Source of the DNA: Hydrogenophaga aromaticivorans
GTDB taxonomy: Bacteria > Pseudomonadota > Gammaproteobacteria > Burkholderiales > Burkholderiaceae_C
Reading direction: 5' to 3'
DNA: 64,000 bases
Assembly: GCF_013387465.1 (NCBI RefSeq)
Contig: NZ_VYGV01000006.1
Location: forward strand, 1,025,638-1,089,637
Shown here: in pieces, positions 46,318 to 55,601 of the stretch
How the letters are laid out: every line of letters begins with the position of its first letter
How positions within the stretch are numbered: the first letter of the stretch is position 1
Notes under the pieces: generated by a model
Databases searched by the model: none
The model's input: only the letters and a program-made list of their open reading frames with translations
Told to the model about the DNA's origin: nothing
Made by a program: the position numbers and the translations under genes

Positions 46318-49300
46318 TCAATCGAACACGATCTCGGCGCGCCGCTCGTGCGCCTGGGCCATCCAGCTCGCCAGCGCCGCATCGGTCGGAAAGAACAGCG
46401 CCCGGTCGTCCAGCTGCAGTTCACACTGCGCGCCCGCGCGCTGCAGCGCCAGCCGCACCGGCAGGCCGCGCAACAGCTCGCCCTGATCGGTCAGCTCACG
46501 CTTGGGCGGGAATTCGCGCACCAGCGTGGCGACGGCAGGCGCCGTGCCGTTCACCGCCACGCGCAGGAACTTGCCGAAGCGGCAGCGTGCTGCGGCCAGG
46601 TCCCAGATCTGCTGGATCTTCAGCCGCAGGCCACCCGAAAAACGGTCCGGCTGGGCCACGGCCTGCACCACGATGAGTTCGTCGTCCTTCAGCAGGTTGC
46701 GGTGCAGGTTGATCAGGTTCTCGTCGGCGCTGACTTCCAGCACCGCCGTCTTGTCGTCGATCTTGAACAGCGCGAGCTTGCCGCGTTGTCCGTTGATGAT
46801 CCGGAAGTCGGTCACGATGCCGGCCAGGATCACCGGGTCGCGGCTCTCCTTCACATCGCCCAGCTCGGTGCGCGCGAAGCGCCGCACCTCGCGCTGCACC
46901 TCGTCGAACAGATGGCCGGAGAAATAGAAGCCGAGGGCGGTCTTCTCCAGCGTCAGACGCTCTTTCACGCCCCAGGGCATGGTGGACACCAGGTCGGGCT
47001 CCTGCGTGCTGGAGCCGTGGTCGTCCTCGCCCATCATGTCGAACAGGCCGCCCTGGTTGGCGTTGGCCACGCTGGCGGCGGCGAAGTCGAACGCCACCTC
47101 CACCGAGGCCAGCACCTCGGCCCGGTTCAGGTGCAGCGAGTCGAAGGCACCGGCCTTGATCAGGGCTTCCACCGTGCGCTTGTTCAGGCGCTGGCGGTCC
47201 ACGCGGCGGCAGAAATCGAACAGACTCTTGAACGGGCCGGTCTCGGCGCCGTTGGGGCCTTCACCGCGGCCTTCGCGCGCCGCCACGATGGCGTCGATGG
47301 CCTGCTGGCCCGTGCCCTTGATGGCGCCCAGGCCGTAGCGGATGGACTTGTCGGTGATGGGCTCGAAGCGGTGGAACCCGCGGTTCACATCGGGCGCCTC
47401 GAAGCTGATGCCCATCTTCTTCGCGTCTTCCCACAACACCTTGAGCTTGTCGGTGTCGTCCATTTCCACCGTCATGTTGGCGCAGAAGAACTCGGCGGTG
47501 TAGTGCACCTTGAGCCAGCCGGTGTGGTACGCCAGCAGCGAGTAGGCGGCGGCGTGCGACTTGTTGAAGCCGTAGCCCGCGAACTTCTCCATCAGGTCAA
47601 AAACCTCGTCGGCCTTTTCCTGGGAGATGCCGTTCTTCGCCGCACCGGCGCGGAAGATCGCGCGGTGTTCGGCCATCTCCTCGGCCTTTTTCTTGCCCAT
47701 CGCGCGGCGCAGCATGTCGGCGCCGCCGAGCGAATAACCGCCCAGGATCTGCGCGGTCTGCATCACCTGCTCCTGGTAGACCATGATGCCGTAGGTCTCG
47801 CTCAGCATCTCGGCCACCAGCGGGTGCGGGTACTCGATCACCTCGCGCCCGTGCTTGCGCGCCACGAAGCTGGGGATCAGGTCCATCGGGCCCGGGCGGT
47901 AGAGCGCGTTCAGGGCGATCAGGTCTTCCAGACGGCTGGGCTTGGCGTCTTTCAGCATGCCCTGCATGCCGCGGCTTTCAAACTGGAACACGGCTTCGGT
48001 CTGACCGCGCGAGAACAGCGCATACACGCGCTGGTCGTCCAGTGGAATGTCTTCGAAGCGGAAGTTCTCCTGGCCCTTGTGGCGCTTCATGATGAACTCG
48101 CGCGCGATCTCCAGGATGGTCAGCGTGGCCAGGCCCAGAAAGTCGAACTTCACCAGGCCGATGGCCTCCACGTCGTCCTTGTCGTACTGGCTCACGGCCG
48201 AGTCGCTGCCCGGCTGCATGTAGAGCGGGCAGAAGTCGGTCAGCTTGCCCGGCGCGATCAGCACACCGCCGGCGTGCATGCCGATGTTGCGCGTCATGCC
48301 TTCGAGTTTCTGCGCCAGCTCGATGAGCGTCTTGACGTCGTCTTCCTTCTGGATGCGCTCGGCCAGCACCGGCTCCATCTCGATCGCGTAGTTGTTCTTG
48401 TCGCCCTCCACCTTGGGGTTGGGCGGGTACTGCAGCGTGACCGACATGCCCGGCTTGTTGGGGATCAGCTTGGAAATGCCGTCGCAGAAGCCGTAGGAGA
48501 AATCGAGCACCCGGCCGACGTCGCGGATGGCCGCGCGCGCGGCCATGGTGCCGAAGGTGGCGATCTGGCTCACGGCGTCCTTGCCGTAGCGGTCCTTCAC
48601 GTAGTCGATCACGCGGTCGCGATTCGACTGGCAGAAGTCGATGTCGAAGTCGGGCATGGACACCCGCTCCGGGTTCAGGAAGCGCTCGAACAGCAGGTTG
48701 TACTGCAGCGGGTCGAGATCGGTGATCAGCAGCGCGTAGGCCACCAGCGAGCCGGCACCGGAGCCCCGGCCCGGACCCACCGGGCAGCCGTTTTCTTTCG
48801 CCCACTTGATGAAGTCCGACACGATCAGGAAGTAGCCCGGGAAGCCCATCTTCAGGATGGTGTTGAGTTCGAACTCCAGGCGCTCCACGTAGCGCGCGCG
48901 CACGGCTTCGCGCTTGGCCTCGTCGGGAAAGAGGTGCTTCAGCCGCCCCTCCAGCCCCTCGTACGAGACGTGGCGGAAATAGTCTTCCACGGACATGATC
49001 ACGCCATCCACCGGCGGGATCGGGAAGTTGGGCAGCTGCGGTTTGCCCAGCACCAGCGTGAGGCTGCAGCGCTTGGCGATCTCCAGCGTGTTGGTCACGG
49101 CGCTGGGGATGTCGGCGAACAGCGCTTCCATCTGCGCCGCACTCTTGAAGTACTGCTCACGCGTGAAGCGGCGCACGCGCCGGTTGTTGCCCAGGATCTC
49201 GCCGTCAGAAATGCAGACGCGCGCTTCGTGCGCCTCGTAGTCGTCGGGCTCCAGGAACTGCACCGGGTGCGTGGCCACCACCGGCAGGTGCAGCCGGGCC

Positions 49301-49884
49301 GCCAGCTGCACGGCGGCCGTCACATGGCGTTCGTCGTCCACACGGCCGGCGCGCTGCAGTTCGATGTAGAAGCGGTGCGTGAACAGGCCGGCGAGCTTCA
49401 GGGCCACGTCGGCGGCACGGTTCGCATCGCCCTGGATCAGCGCCTGCCCGACCGGCCCGGCCTGTGCGCCCGAGAGCATCAGCAGACCACCGTTGAGTTC
49501 TTCCAGCCATTCGCGCTGGACCAGCGCCCCGCCCCGGCCGTCGCTGCGCGTCCAGGCGCGCGCCAGCAGCTCGCTCAGGTTCAGGTAGCCCTGTTTGTCC
49601 TGCACCAGCAGGATCACGCGCGGCGCGGCCGGCTGGTGGCTGCCGGGCATGGCGTTTGGCGTTTCTTCGGTGAAGCCCTGCAGCATCACCTCGGCGCCCA
49701 GCAAGGGCTTCACGCCCTCGCCGCGAGCGGCCTTGTAGAACTTGACCGCACCAAACAGGTTGCTCAGGTCGGTGATCGCCAGCGCGGGCTGGCCATCGGC
49801 GGCCGCGGCGGCGACCACGTCGTCGATGCGGTTGGTGCCGTCAACGACGGAGAACTCGGTGTGCAGGCGAAGGTGGATGAACAT
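46318..49884 (-). CDS. dnaE: DNA polymerase III alpha subunit
   Basis: The protein has 1188 residues from ATG 49884 (MFIHLRLHTEFSVVDG). It contains the PHP domain at the N terminus (LRLHTEFS), the family-C catalytic region with PGRGSGAGSLVAYAL and PDFDIDFCQSNRDRVI (three Asp), and HhH and OB-fold parts towards the C terminus (ILAGIVTDFRIINGQRGK). It is the replicative polymerase. Length is normal. It is flanked by the histidine kinase downstream and a COG4648 membrane protein upstream. Confidence 0.97.
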   Translation of the reverse strand: MFIHLRLHTEFSVVDGTNRIDDVVAAAAADGQPALAITDLSNLFGAVKFYKAARGEGVKPLLGAEVMLQGFTEETPNAMPGSHQPAAPRVILLVQDKQGYLNLSELLARAWTRSDGRGGALVQREWLEELNGGLLMLSGAQAGPVGQALIQGDANRAADVALKLAGLFTHRFYIELQRAGRVDDERHVTAAVQLAARLHLPVVATHPVQFLEPDDYEAHEARVCISDGEILGNNRRVRRFTREQYFKSAAQMEALFADIPSAVTNTLEIAKRCSLTLVLGKPQLPNFPIPPVDGVIMSVEDYFRHVSYEGLEGRLKHLFPDEAKREAVRARYVERLEFELNTILKMGFPGYFLIVSDFIKWAKENGCPVGPGRGSGAGSLVAYALLITDLDPLQYNLLFERFLNPERVSMPDFDIDFCQSNRDRVIDYVKDRYGKDAVSQIATFGTMAARAAIRDVGRVLDFSYGFCDGISKLIPNKPGMSVTLQYPPNPKVEGDKNNYAIEMEPVLAERIQKEDDVKTLIELAQKLEGMTRNIGMHAGGVLIAPGKLTDFCPLYMQPGSDSAVSQYDKDDVEAIGLVKFDFLGLATLTILEIAREFIMKRHKGQENFRFEDIPLDDQRVYALFSRGQTEAVFQFESRGMQGMLKDAKPSRLEDLIALNALYRPGPMDLIPSFVARKHGREVIEYPHPLVAEMLSETYGIMVYQEQVMQTAQILGGYSLGGADMLRRAMGKKKAEEMAEHRAIFRAGAAKNGISQEKADEVFDLMEKFAGYGFNKSHAAAYSLLAYHTGWLKVHYTAEFFCANMTVEMDDTDKLKVLWEDAKKMGISFEAPDVNRGFHRFEPITDKSIRYGLGAIKGTGQQAIDAIVAAREGRGEGPNGAETGPFKSLFDFCRRVDRQRLNKRTVEALIKAGAFDSLHLNRAEVLASVEVAFDFAAASVANANQGGLFDMMGEDDHGSSTQEPDLVSTMPWGVKERLTLEKTALGFYFSGHLFDEVQREVRRFARTELGDVKESRDPVILAGIVTDFRIINGQRGKLALFKIDDKTAVLEVSADENLINLHRNLLKDDELIVVQAVAQPDRFSGGLRLKIQQIWDLAAARCRFGKFLRVAVNGTAPAVATLVREFPPKRELTDQGELLRGLPVRLALQRAGAQCELQLDDRALFFPTDAALASWMAQAHERRAEIVFD

Positions 49885-49933
49885 CGGTCTAACTTGTCTC
49901 GGGGTGGGTCGGCGGGCGAAGCTCAAAGCGCCT

Positions 49934-50677
49934 TCAAGGCGCTTTGTCCGAACGCTGGGCCTTCCAGGCGCGCACGGCGTCGGCCATGGTGGCCCGCTTC
50001 TCTTCGGGCAAGGCGCGGCGGCGCCAGAGGTATTCGCCCACGAACATCAGCGCGATCAACGGTCCACCCAGCAGGTTGGCAAAGAGGGACCAGGCCGCCA
50101 CCGGCGCGAACAGGAACAGCAGCGTGGAAATCAGCGCCATGCCGGCAAAGAAAACGCACCAGGCCAGGGTGACCTGGCGGGTGTAGGCGGCCTGCGCGGG
50201 CGAGAGCACGCCGCCGTGCACGCGCCGCGCCATCTGGGTCACCAGCGACTCCTCCGGTCCCTTCAGGGTGCGCCCGAAAAAGACCGACAGCAAAAGATAG
50301 ACGCCCAGATGCTCCACGTAGTAGAGCAGCGCCACCTGGCCCTTGAGGAACGGCCACGACACGACCAGCCCCGTCAGCACCGCGGCCCCGGCCAATGCCC
50401 CCAGCCAGCGCGAGGGCAGACGCCACAGGCCCAGTGCCAGCGCCATGCTCATGGGCGTCAGCGCCAGTGCCGCCCCCCAGCCGGAAGACTCGTTGCCGGT
50501 GCTCGTGTAGTGCGCTGTCACCGCCCAGACCACGGTCAGCAGGGCCACGCCGATGCCGCGAACCCAGTTCCACACCATCGACGTGCCGCCGCCCACCCCT
50601 GGGCGCCCAGGCCCAGCCCCACTGGCCACCACGTCGGGCAGCAGGACTTCAACGGTATCGGACGGATGGGATGACAT
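49934..50677 (-). CDS. COG4648-type membrane protein (aryl-polyene cluster marker)
   Basis: ATG 50677 gives 247 residues. About five to six hydrophobic segments are visible, such as GIGVALLTVVWAVTAHY, ALTPMSMALALGLWRL, LGALAGAAVLTGLVVSWPFL and LAWCVFFAGMALISTLLFLF. YYVEHLGVYLLLSVFFGRTL is typical of COG4648 proteins that accompany aryl-polyene genes. Some databases mislabel the family as DNA gyrase subunit B. Function is unknown. It is divergent from the first halogenase-like gene across a 191-base promoter region. Confidence 0.78.
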   Translation of the reverse strand: MSSHPSDTVEVLLPDVVASGAGPGRPGVGGGTSMVWNWVRGIGVALLTVVWAVTAHYTSTGNESSGWGAALALTPMSMALALGLWRLPSRWLGALAGAAVLTGLVVSWPFLKGQVALLYYVEHLGVYLLLSVFFGRTLKGPEESLVTQMARRVHGGVLSPAQAAYTRQVTLAWCVFFAGMALISTLLFLFAPVAAWSLFANLLGGPLIALMFVGEYLWRRRALPEEKRATMADAVRAWKAQRSDKAP

Positions 50678-50868
50678 CGGGAGGGAGCGTTCGGTCGTGG
50701 GGTGGGGCGCGTCCCGACAGCTTGGGCGCACCGTGCGGGTGCCGGGGCTGCACTTGAAGGCACCGCGACAAGCCCGGAAGGATGAAGCTTCGATTTTAAC
50801 GAGTCCCCCGCTCGGCCTGCCAAAACGCCGCAGCAATAGCGGTGAGCTTTTGAGGCGATACTCCTGCG

Positions 50869-52506
50869 ATGGGAAACACACCGCCACTTCACGACGTCGT
50901 CATCCTCGGTGGTGGTCTGGCCGGGCTCACGCTGGCCATGCAATTGAAACGGCGCGAACCGGACATCAACATCCTGGTGCTGGAGCGGCGCGCCCACCCG
51001 GTTCCCGAGGCCATCCACAAGATCGGCGAATCGTCCGTCGAAATCGGCGCGCACTACTTCGACAAGGTGCTCGGCCTCGGCGAACACCTCAGGGAACGGC
51101 AGTTGCGCAAGTTCGGCTTCCGCTTCTTCTTCTCCGAAGGTCGGCGCGACATCGACCAGGTCACCGAAATCGGGGCCAGCCGCCACCTCTCGGTGCCCAG
51201 TTACCAGATCGATCGCGGAATTTTCGAGAACTTCCTCGCGATCGAAGCCCAGGAACGGGGCGTCCGTTTTGTCGAAACCGCCATGGTGCGGCAGGTCGAA
51301 CTGACCAACGGTGAACCGGATTCCCCTGCGACCCATCAGGTGGTTTACGAACACCAGGGCGCACAGCACACCGTCAACGCACGCTGGATCGTGGACGCCT
51401 GTGGCCGGGCTGGCTTGCTCAAGCGCAAGCTCAACCTGGCCGAGCTCAACGACCACCCGGCCCACGCGGTCTGGTTCCGCATCAAGGACCGCATCCACAT
51501 CGACGGCTGGAGCGACAACACCGCCTGGCGCGAGCGCTGCGACCCCCAGGCACGTTGGCTCTCGACCAACCACCTGGTGGGCGCCGGCTACTGGGTCTGG
51601 CTCATCCCGCTGTCGTCCGGTTCGCACTCGGTCGGCATCGTGGCCGACCCGGCGATCCACCCACTCGCCACCATGGACACGTTCGACAAGGCCATGACCT
51701 GGCTGGAACAGTACCAGCCCCTGCTGTTCGACGAACTGGACCCCAAGCGGGACCTGCTGCAGGACTTCGCCTTCTTCAAGCGCTTCTCCTACGGCTGCAA
51801 ACAGGTATTTTCGGCCGACCGCTGGGCCCTCACCGGCGAAGCCGGCCTGTTCCTCGACCCGTTCTACTCGCCGGGCAGCGACTTCATCGCCATCAGCAAC
51901 ACCTACGTCACCGAACTGATCGCCATGGACCGGCGCGGCGAACGGCTGGGCGCGCGCGCGCAGATCTTTGACCAGCTGTTCCATTCGTTCTACGACAGCA
52001 CCATGGTGCTGTACCAGGACCAGTACCCGCTGTTTGGTGACCCGGAGGTGCTGCCGGTCAAGGTGATCTGGGACTACACCTATTACTGGGGCGTGCTGGC
52101 CCAGTTCTTCTTCCACCAGCGCCTGACCGACCTCTCGTCGCTCGCCGCTTTGCGCAGCGAACTGGCCGAGTGCCAGCAAATCAACGTGCTGGTGCAGGCG
52201 TTCCTGCGCCAGTGGTCGCTGGTGAGCCAGAAGCGCAACCCGGCGGTGATGCTCGACCAGGCCGAGATACCCTGGTTCGCGGAACTCAACCGCAGCCTGA
52301 ACGACGATCTGGACACCGAAGGCTTCCTGGCGCGCATCCGCGAATCCCACCTCCGCCTGAAACAGCTGGCTTGCGAGATCATCCTGCGGGCCCAGACCGA
52401 CCATCCGGACCTCCAGGCCGGCGAACTGACCGCGTTGCTGCCGGCGACCGCTGACGCGGGATCGTTATCGAACAGCGCCCGCATGCTGCCCGAAACCGTC
52501 TTCTGA
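50869..52506 (+). CDS. Flavin-dependent halogenase-like oxidoreductase 1
   Basis: The protein has 545 residues. FAD-binding GGGLAGLTLAMQLKRREPD lies at 14-32, HKIGESSVEIGAHYFD follows, and K81 (RKFGFRFFF) is at the place of the halogenase lysine. The WxWxIP halogenase motif is exact (WVWLIP, 242-247), with the GEAGLFLDPFYSPGSDFIA segment after it. A long C-terminal extension (about 380-545) is helical. Halogenases add chlorine or bromine to aromatic rings; here an aryl-polyene head group would be the expected substrate by context. Loss of halogenating activity cannot be excluded. Confidence 0.8.
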   Translation: MGNTPPLHDVVILGGGLAGLTLAMQLKRREPDINILVLERRAHPVPEAIHKIGESSVEIGAHYFDKVLGLGEHLRERQLRKFGFRFFFSEGRRDIDQVTEIGASRHLSVPSYQIDRGIFENFLAIEAQERGVRFVETAMVRQVELTNGEPDSPATHQVVYEHQGAQHTVNARWIVDACGRAGLLKRKLNLAELNDHPAHAVWFRIKDRIHIDGWSDNTAWRERCDPQARWLSTNHLVGAGYWVWLIPLSSGSHSVGIVADPAIHPLATMDTFDKAMTWLEQYQPLLFDELDPKRDLLQDFAFFKRFSYGCKQVFSADRWALTGEAGLFLDPFYSPGSDFIAISNTYVTELIAMDRRGERLGARAQIFDQLFHSFYDSTMVLYQDQYPLFGDPEVLPVKVIWDYTYYWGVLAQFFFHQRLTDLSSLAALRSELAECQQINVLVQAFLRQWSLVSQKRNPAVMLDQAEIPWFAELNRSLNDDLDTEGFLARIRESHLRLKQLACEIILRAQTDHPDLQAGELTALLPATADAGSLSNSARMLPETVF

Positions 52507-52634
52507 AGCTCCGGACCCCGCCTCATCGCGGTGGACCCGCCGCCCGCTGTTCGCCAGGGCGGAAAGACTATCATTCGGGGCTTCCAGCCGCCCATCAACG
52601 CTGTCCGCCCGTCGGCATTTCAAAGTCACATCCC

Positions 52635-53969
52635 ATGAATCCAAAGGCCCAGGGGGAACCAGGCCCCACCTGCGACGTGCTCGTGATCGGCGGCGGCCCC
52701 GCCGGCTCGACCGTGGCCAGCTTGCTGGCCGAAAAGGGGCACCACGTGGTGGTGCTTGAAAAAGCCCACCACCCCCGCTTCCACATCGGCGAATCGCTGC
52801 TGCCGGCCAACCTGCCGCTGTTCGAAAAGATGGGCATCGCCGATCAGATCAAGGCGATCGGCATGCACAAGCCCGGCGCCGAGTTCGTGTCGCCCGATCA
52901 CGATTGCACACAGACGTTTCATTTTGCCGATGCCTGGGACAAGTCCATGCCCAGCGCCTACCAGGTCCGGCGCGCGGACTTCGACGACATCCTGTTCCGC
53001 CACGCCGCCGCCAAGGGCGCTCGGGTGCACGAAGGCGTCAAGGTCACGAAGGTGGATTTCCTGGCCGAAGGCGGCGCCGACATCACGGCGCGCTGCGACG
53101 ATGGCCAGGAGATGCAATGGCGCGCGCGCTTCGTGATCGACGCCTCGGGGCGCGACACCTTCCTCGCCAACCGCTTCAAGATCAAGCAGCGCAACCCGCA
53201 CCACAACAGCTCGGCCGTGTACGCGCACTTTGACGGCGCACAACGGCGCGAAGGTGCCGATGAAGGCAACATCACCATCTTCTGGTTTGCCCACGGCTGG
53301 TTCTGGTTCATTCCCCTCACCAACGGCACCACCAGCATCGGCATGGTGACCTGGCCGTACCACATGAAGACGCGCGGGCAGCGCAGCCTGCAGCAGTTCA
53401 TGATGGACAACATCGCCACCTGCGAACCGCTCGTCGAACGCCTCAAGGACGCCCGCCAGGTCAGCCCCGCGGAGGCCACCGGCAATTTCTCCTACGTCTC
53501 GCAGAGCAACCACGGCCCCAGCTACCTGATGCTGGGCGATGCCTACGCCTTCATCGACCCGGTGTTCTCGTCCGGTGTCTGGCTGGCCATGCACAGCGCC
53601 GTGGTGGGCGCGGACACCGTCGACACCTGCCTGCGCGAACCGCAGCGGGCCGGTGCAGCGCTCAAACGCTTCGACCGTGTCATGCGCCACGGGCCCCGGG
53701 AATTCTCCTGGTTCATCTACCGGGTCACCAATCCCATCATGCGCGACTTCCTCATGGGTCCCCGGAACGTGCTGCGGGTCAAGGAAGCGATCCTGTCGGT
53801 GCTCGCGGGCGACGTGTTCGGCAAGACGCCGATCTGGCGCTCGATCCTCGTCTTCAAGGCGATGTACTACACCGCCAACATCCTGCAGCCCAAACGCGCG
53901 TTCATGGCCTGGCAACGGCGCCGTTTCAACATCCGCAAGGTGGACGACCCCGCCCTGTACAACGCATGA
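52635..53969 (+). CDS. Flavin-dependent halogenase-like oxidoreductase 2
   Basis: The protein has 444 residues. GGGPAGSTVASLLAEKGHHV starts near residue 19, then RFHIGESLLPANLPLFEKMG, and K79 (MHKPGAEF), the position of the catalytic lysine in characterised halogenases. The WFWFIP motif (222-227) is an exact WxWxIP. GDAYAFIDPVFSSGVWLAM forms the flavin-proximal loop. It is clearly diverged from the neighbouring halogenase and of the tryptophan/phenol halogenase type. Its stop overlaps the next gene, starting a tightly coupled run. Confidence 0.82.
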   Translation: MNPKAQGEPGPTCDVLVIGGGPAGSTVASLLAEKGHHVVVLEKAHHPRFHIGESLLPANLPLFEKMGIADQIKAIGMHKPGAEFVSPDHDCTQTFHFADAWDKSMPSAYQVRRADFDDILFRHAAAKGARVHEGVKVTKVDFLAEGGADITARCDDGQEMQWRARFVIDASGRDTFLANRFKIKQRNPHHNSSAVYAHFDGAQRREGADEGNITIFWFAHGWFWFIPLTNGTTSIGMVTWPYHMKTRGQRSLQQFMMDNIATCEPLVERLKDARQVSPAEATGNFSYVSQSNHGPSYLMLGDAYAFIDPVFSSGVWLAMHSAVVGADTVDTCLREPQRAGAALKRFDRVMRHGPREFSWFIYRVTNPIMRDFLMGPRNVLRVKEAILSVLAGDVFGKTPIWRSILVFKAMYYTANILQPKRAFMAWQRRRFNIRKVDDPALYNA

Positions 53970-54832
53970 GCTTCCCACACCGCCGCCCTGCATGGCCTTC
54001 CCTCCGGCAGGTTGCCGCCTGCGCCTTGCTGCTGTGCGGCGCCGGCCAGACCGCTCAGGCTGCCGAAGAAAAACCGCTGTGGGAAGCCGGTATCGGCGTG
54101 GCCACGGTCAGCTTCCCCGCCTACCGGGGGTCTGACCAGCGCCACCAATTTCTGCTGCCCACACCCTACTTCGTCTACCGCGGCGAGTTCCTGAAGGCCG
54201 ATCGCGACGGCGTGCGTGCGCAATTGTTCGACTCGGACCGCGCGGAGCTGACCTTCTCGGCCGCGCTCTCGCCGCCGGCCTCCAGCGACGACATCCGCGC
54301 GCGCGCCGGCATGCCGGACCTGAAGACCAACTTCGAACTCGGACCCCAGCTGAACCTGTCCCTGTGGCGCACGGACGACCGCAACCGCGAGCTCAAGCTG
54401 CTGCTGCCCCTGCGTGCCGCTTTCACGCTGGAAAAACAGTCCCGAAGCCTGGGCTGGGTGCTGCACCCCAAGCTCAACCTGGACATCAGCGACCTCGCCG
54501 GCTTTCCCGGCTGGAACCTGGGGCTGCAGCTCGGCCCCCTGTTCGGCGACCGCAAGCAGCACGGCTACTTCTATGGCGTCGACGCGGCCTACGCCACCGC
54601 TGATCGCCAGGCCTACGCGGCCGGTGGCGGGTTCGCGGGCATGCAGGCCATCGTGGGCGTGTCCAAGCGCTACCCCAAACACTGGGTCGGTGCCTTCCTG
54701 CGCTACGACAACCTGAACGGAGCACGCTTCGTGGACAGCCCCCTGGTGCGCACCCGGAACTACGTCGCCGCGGGTGTGGCGGTGTCCTGGATCCTGGGTG
54801 AATCGACGACGCGCGTCCTGGTTGATGAGTGA
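53966..54832 (+). CDS. MipA/OmpV-family outer-membrane protein
   Basis: The protein has 288 residues. The signal peptide CALLLCGAGQTAQA ends near residue 33. The mature part begins PLWEAGIGVATVSFPAYRGS, a MipA/OmpV hallmark, and has alternating beta-strands ending GVAVSWILGESTTRVLVDE. These proteins form beta-barrels and some scaffold murein enzymes. Its presence inside a pigment operon is unusual. It overlaps halogenase 2 by 4 bases and the next gene by 8. Confidence 0.85.
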   Translation: MSFPHRRPAWPSLRQVAACALLLCGAGQTAQAAEEKPLWEAGIGVATVSFPAYRGSDQRHQFLLPTPYFVYRGEFLKADRDGVRAQLFDSDRAELTFSAALSPPASSDDIRARAGMPDLKTNFELGPQLNLSLWRTDDRNRELKLLLPLRAAFTLEKQSRSLGWVLHPKLNLDISDLAGFPGWNLGLQLGPLFGDRKQHGYFYGVDAAYATADRQAYAAGGGFAGMQAIVGVSKRYPKHWVGAFLRYDNLNGARFVDSPLVRTRNYVAAGVAVSWILGESTTRVLVDE

Positions 54833-55601
54833 GCGCCGCCCACCGAACGGTCCGCTGTGGACGCTGTATGAGCATGTCGCCATGGTCATCGGCCTGGGCA
54901 GCCTGGCCGCGCTGTGCCTGGCCTGGCTGCCGTTCGCCATGCTGCTGCACCCGCTGCTGCCACGCACGGTCGGCCAGCGCCTCGGCCGCCGCGTCATCAA
55001 GGGGGGTTTCCACTTCTACCTGCGCCTGCTCAGCGGCTTGTGCTCGTGCCGTTTTGACCTGAGCGAACTGGACACGCTGCGCGACCAGGGGCCGCTGATC
55101 ATCGCCGCCAACCACCCCTCCCTGCTCGACGCGGTGCTGATCGTCTCACGACTGCCCAACGTGGTCTGCGTCATGAAAGCGGCCCTGATGCTGCACCCTT
55201 TGTTCGGGTCGGCAGCGCGGCTGGCGCGCTACATCCGCAACGACGGCATGCTGCAGATCGTGCAGCAAAGTCGGGAAACGCTGCAGACCGGCGCGCAGGT
55301 GCTGATCTTCCCCGAAGGCACACGCACCAAGGCCTTTCCGCTGGACCCGCTGACCCCGACGCTGGGACTGATTGCCCGGCGCTCGGGAGCCCCGGTGCAG
55401 ACGGTGTTCCTGGAGTTTTCGACCCCCTACCTCGGCAAGGCCTGGCCCCTGTTCCGCAAGCCCACGCTGCCGCTGCACTGCCGCGCCCGACTCGGTCGCC
55501 GGTTCGATGCGCCCACCGACCACTCTGCCTTCACCCAGACCCTGGAAGCCTACTTCCGGCAAGAATTGACGCCCCCCGTGCCAACCGCCACCCATGCCTG
55601 A
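54825..55601 (+). CDS. Lysophospholipid/1-acylglycerol-3-phosphate-type acyltransferase
   Basis: ATG 54825 (MSERRPPNG) gives 258 residues. A hydrophobic stretch lies at about 22-45. The PlsC-type motifs are NHPSLLDAVL (HX4D) and FPEGTRTKAFP. It transfers acyl chains to a hydroxyl acceptor. Aryl-polyene clusters contain related enzymes that anchor the polyene to a lipid head group, so that is its likely role. It overlaps MipA and the glycosyltransferase. Confidence 0.87.
   Translation: MSERRPPNGPLWTLYEHVAMVIGLGSLAALCLAWLPFAMLLHPLLPRTVGQRLGRRVIKGGFHFYLRLLSGLCSCRFDLSELDTLRDQGPLIIAANHPSLLDAVLIVSRLPNVVCVMKAALMLHPLFGSAARLARYIRNDGMLQIVQQSRETLQTGAQVLIFPEGTRTKAFPLDPLTPTLGLIARRSGAPVQTVFLEFSTPYLGKAWPLFRKPTLPLHCRARLGRRFDAPTDHSAFTQTLEAYFRQELTPPVPTATHA

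Noticed and set aside
46348-50172. Plus-strand open frame of 1274 codons opposite dnaE
   Set aside because: A GC-rich antisense shadow of dnaE; His/Val/Gln-rich composition and no family features.
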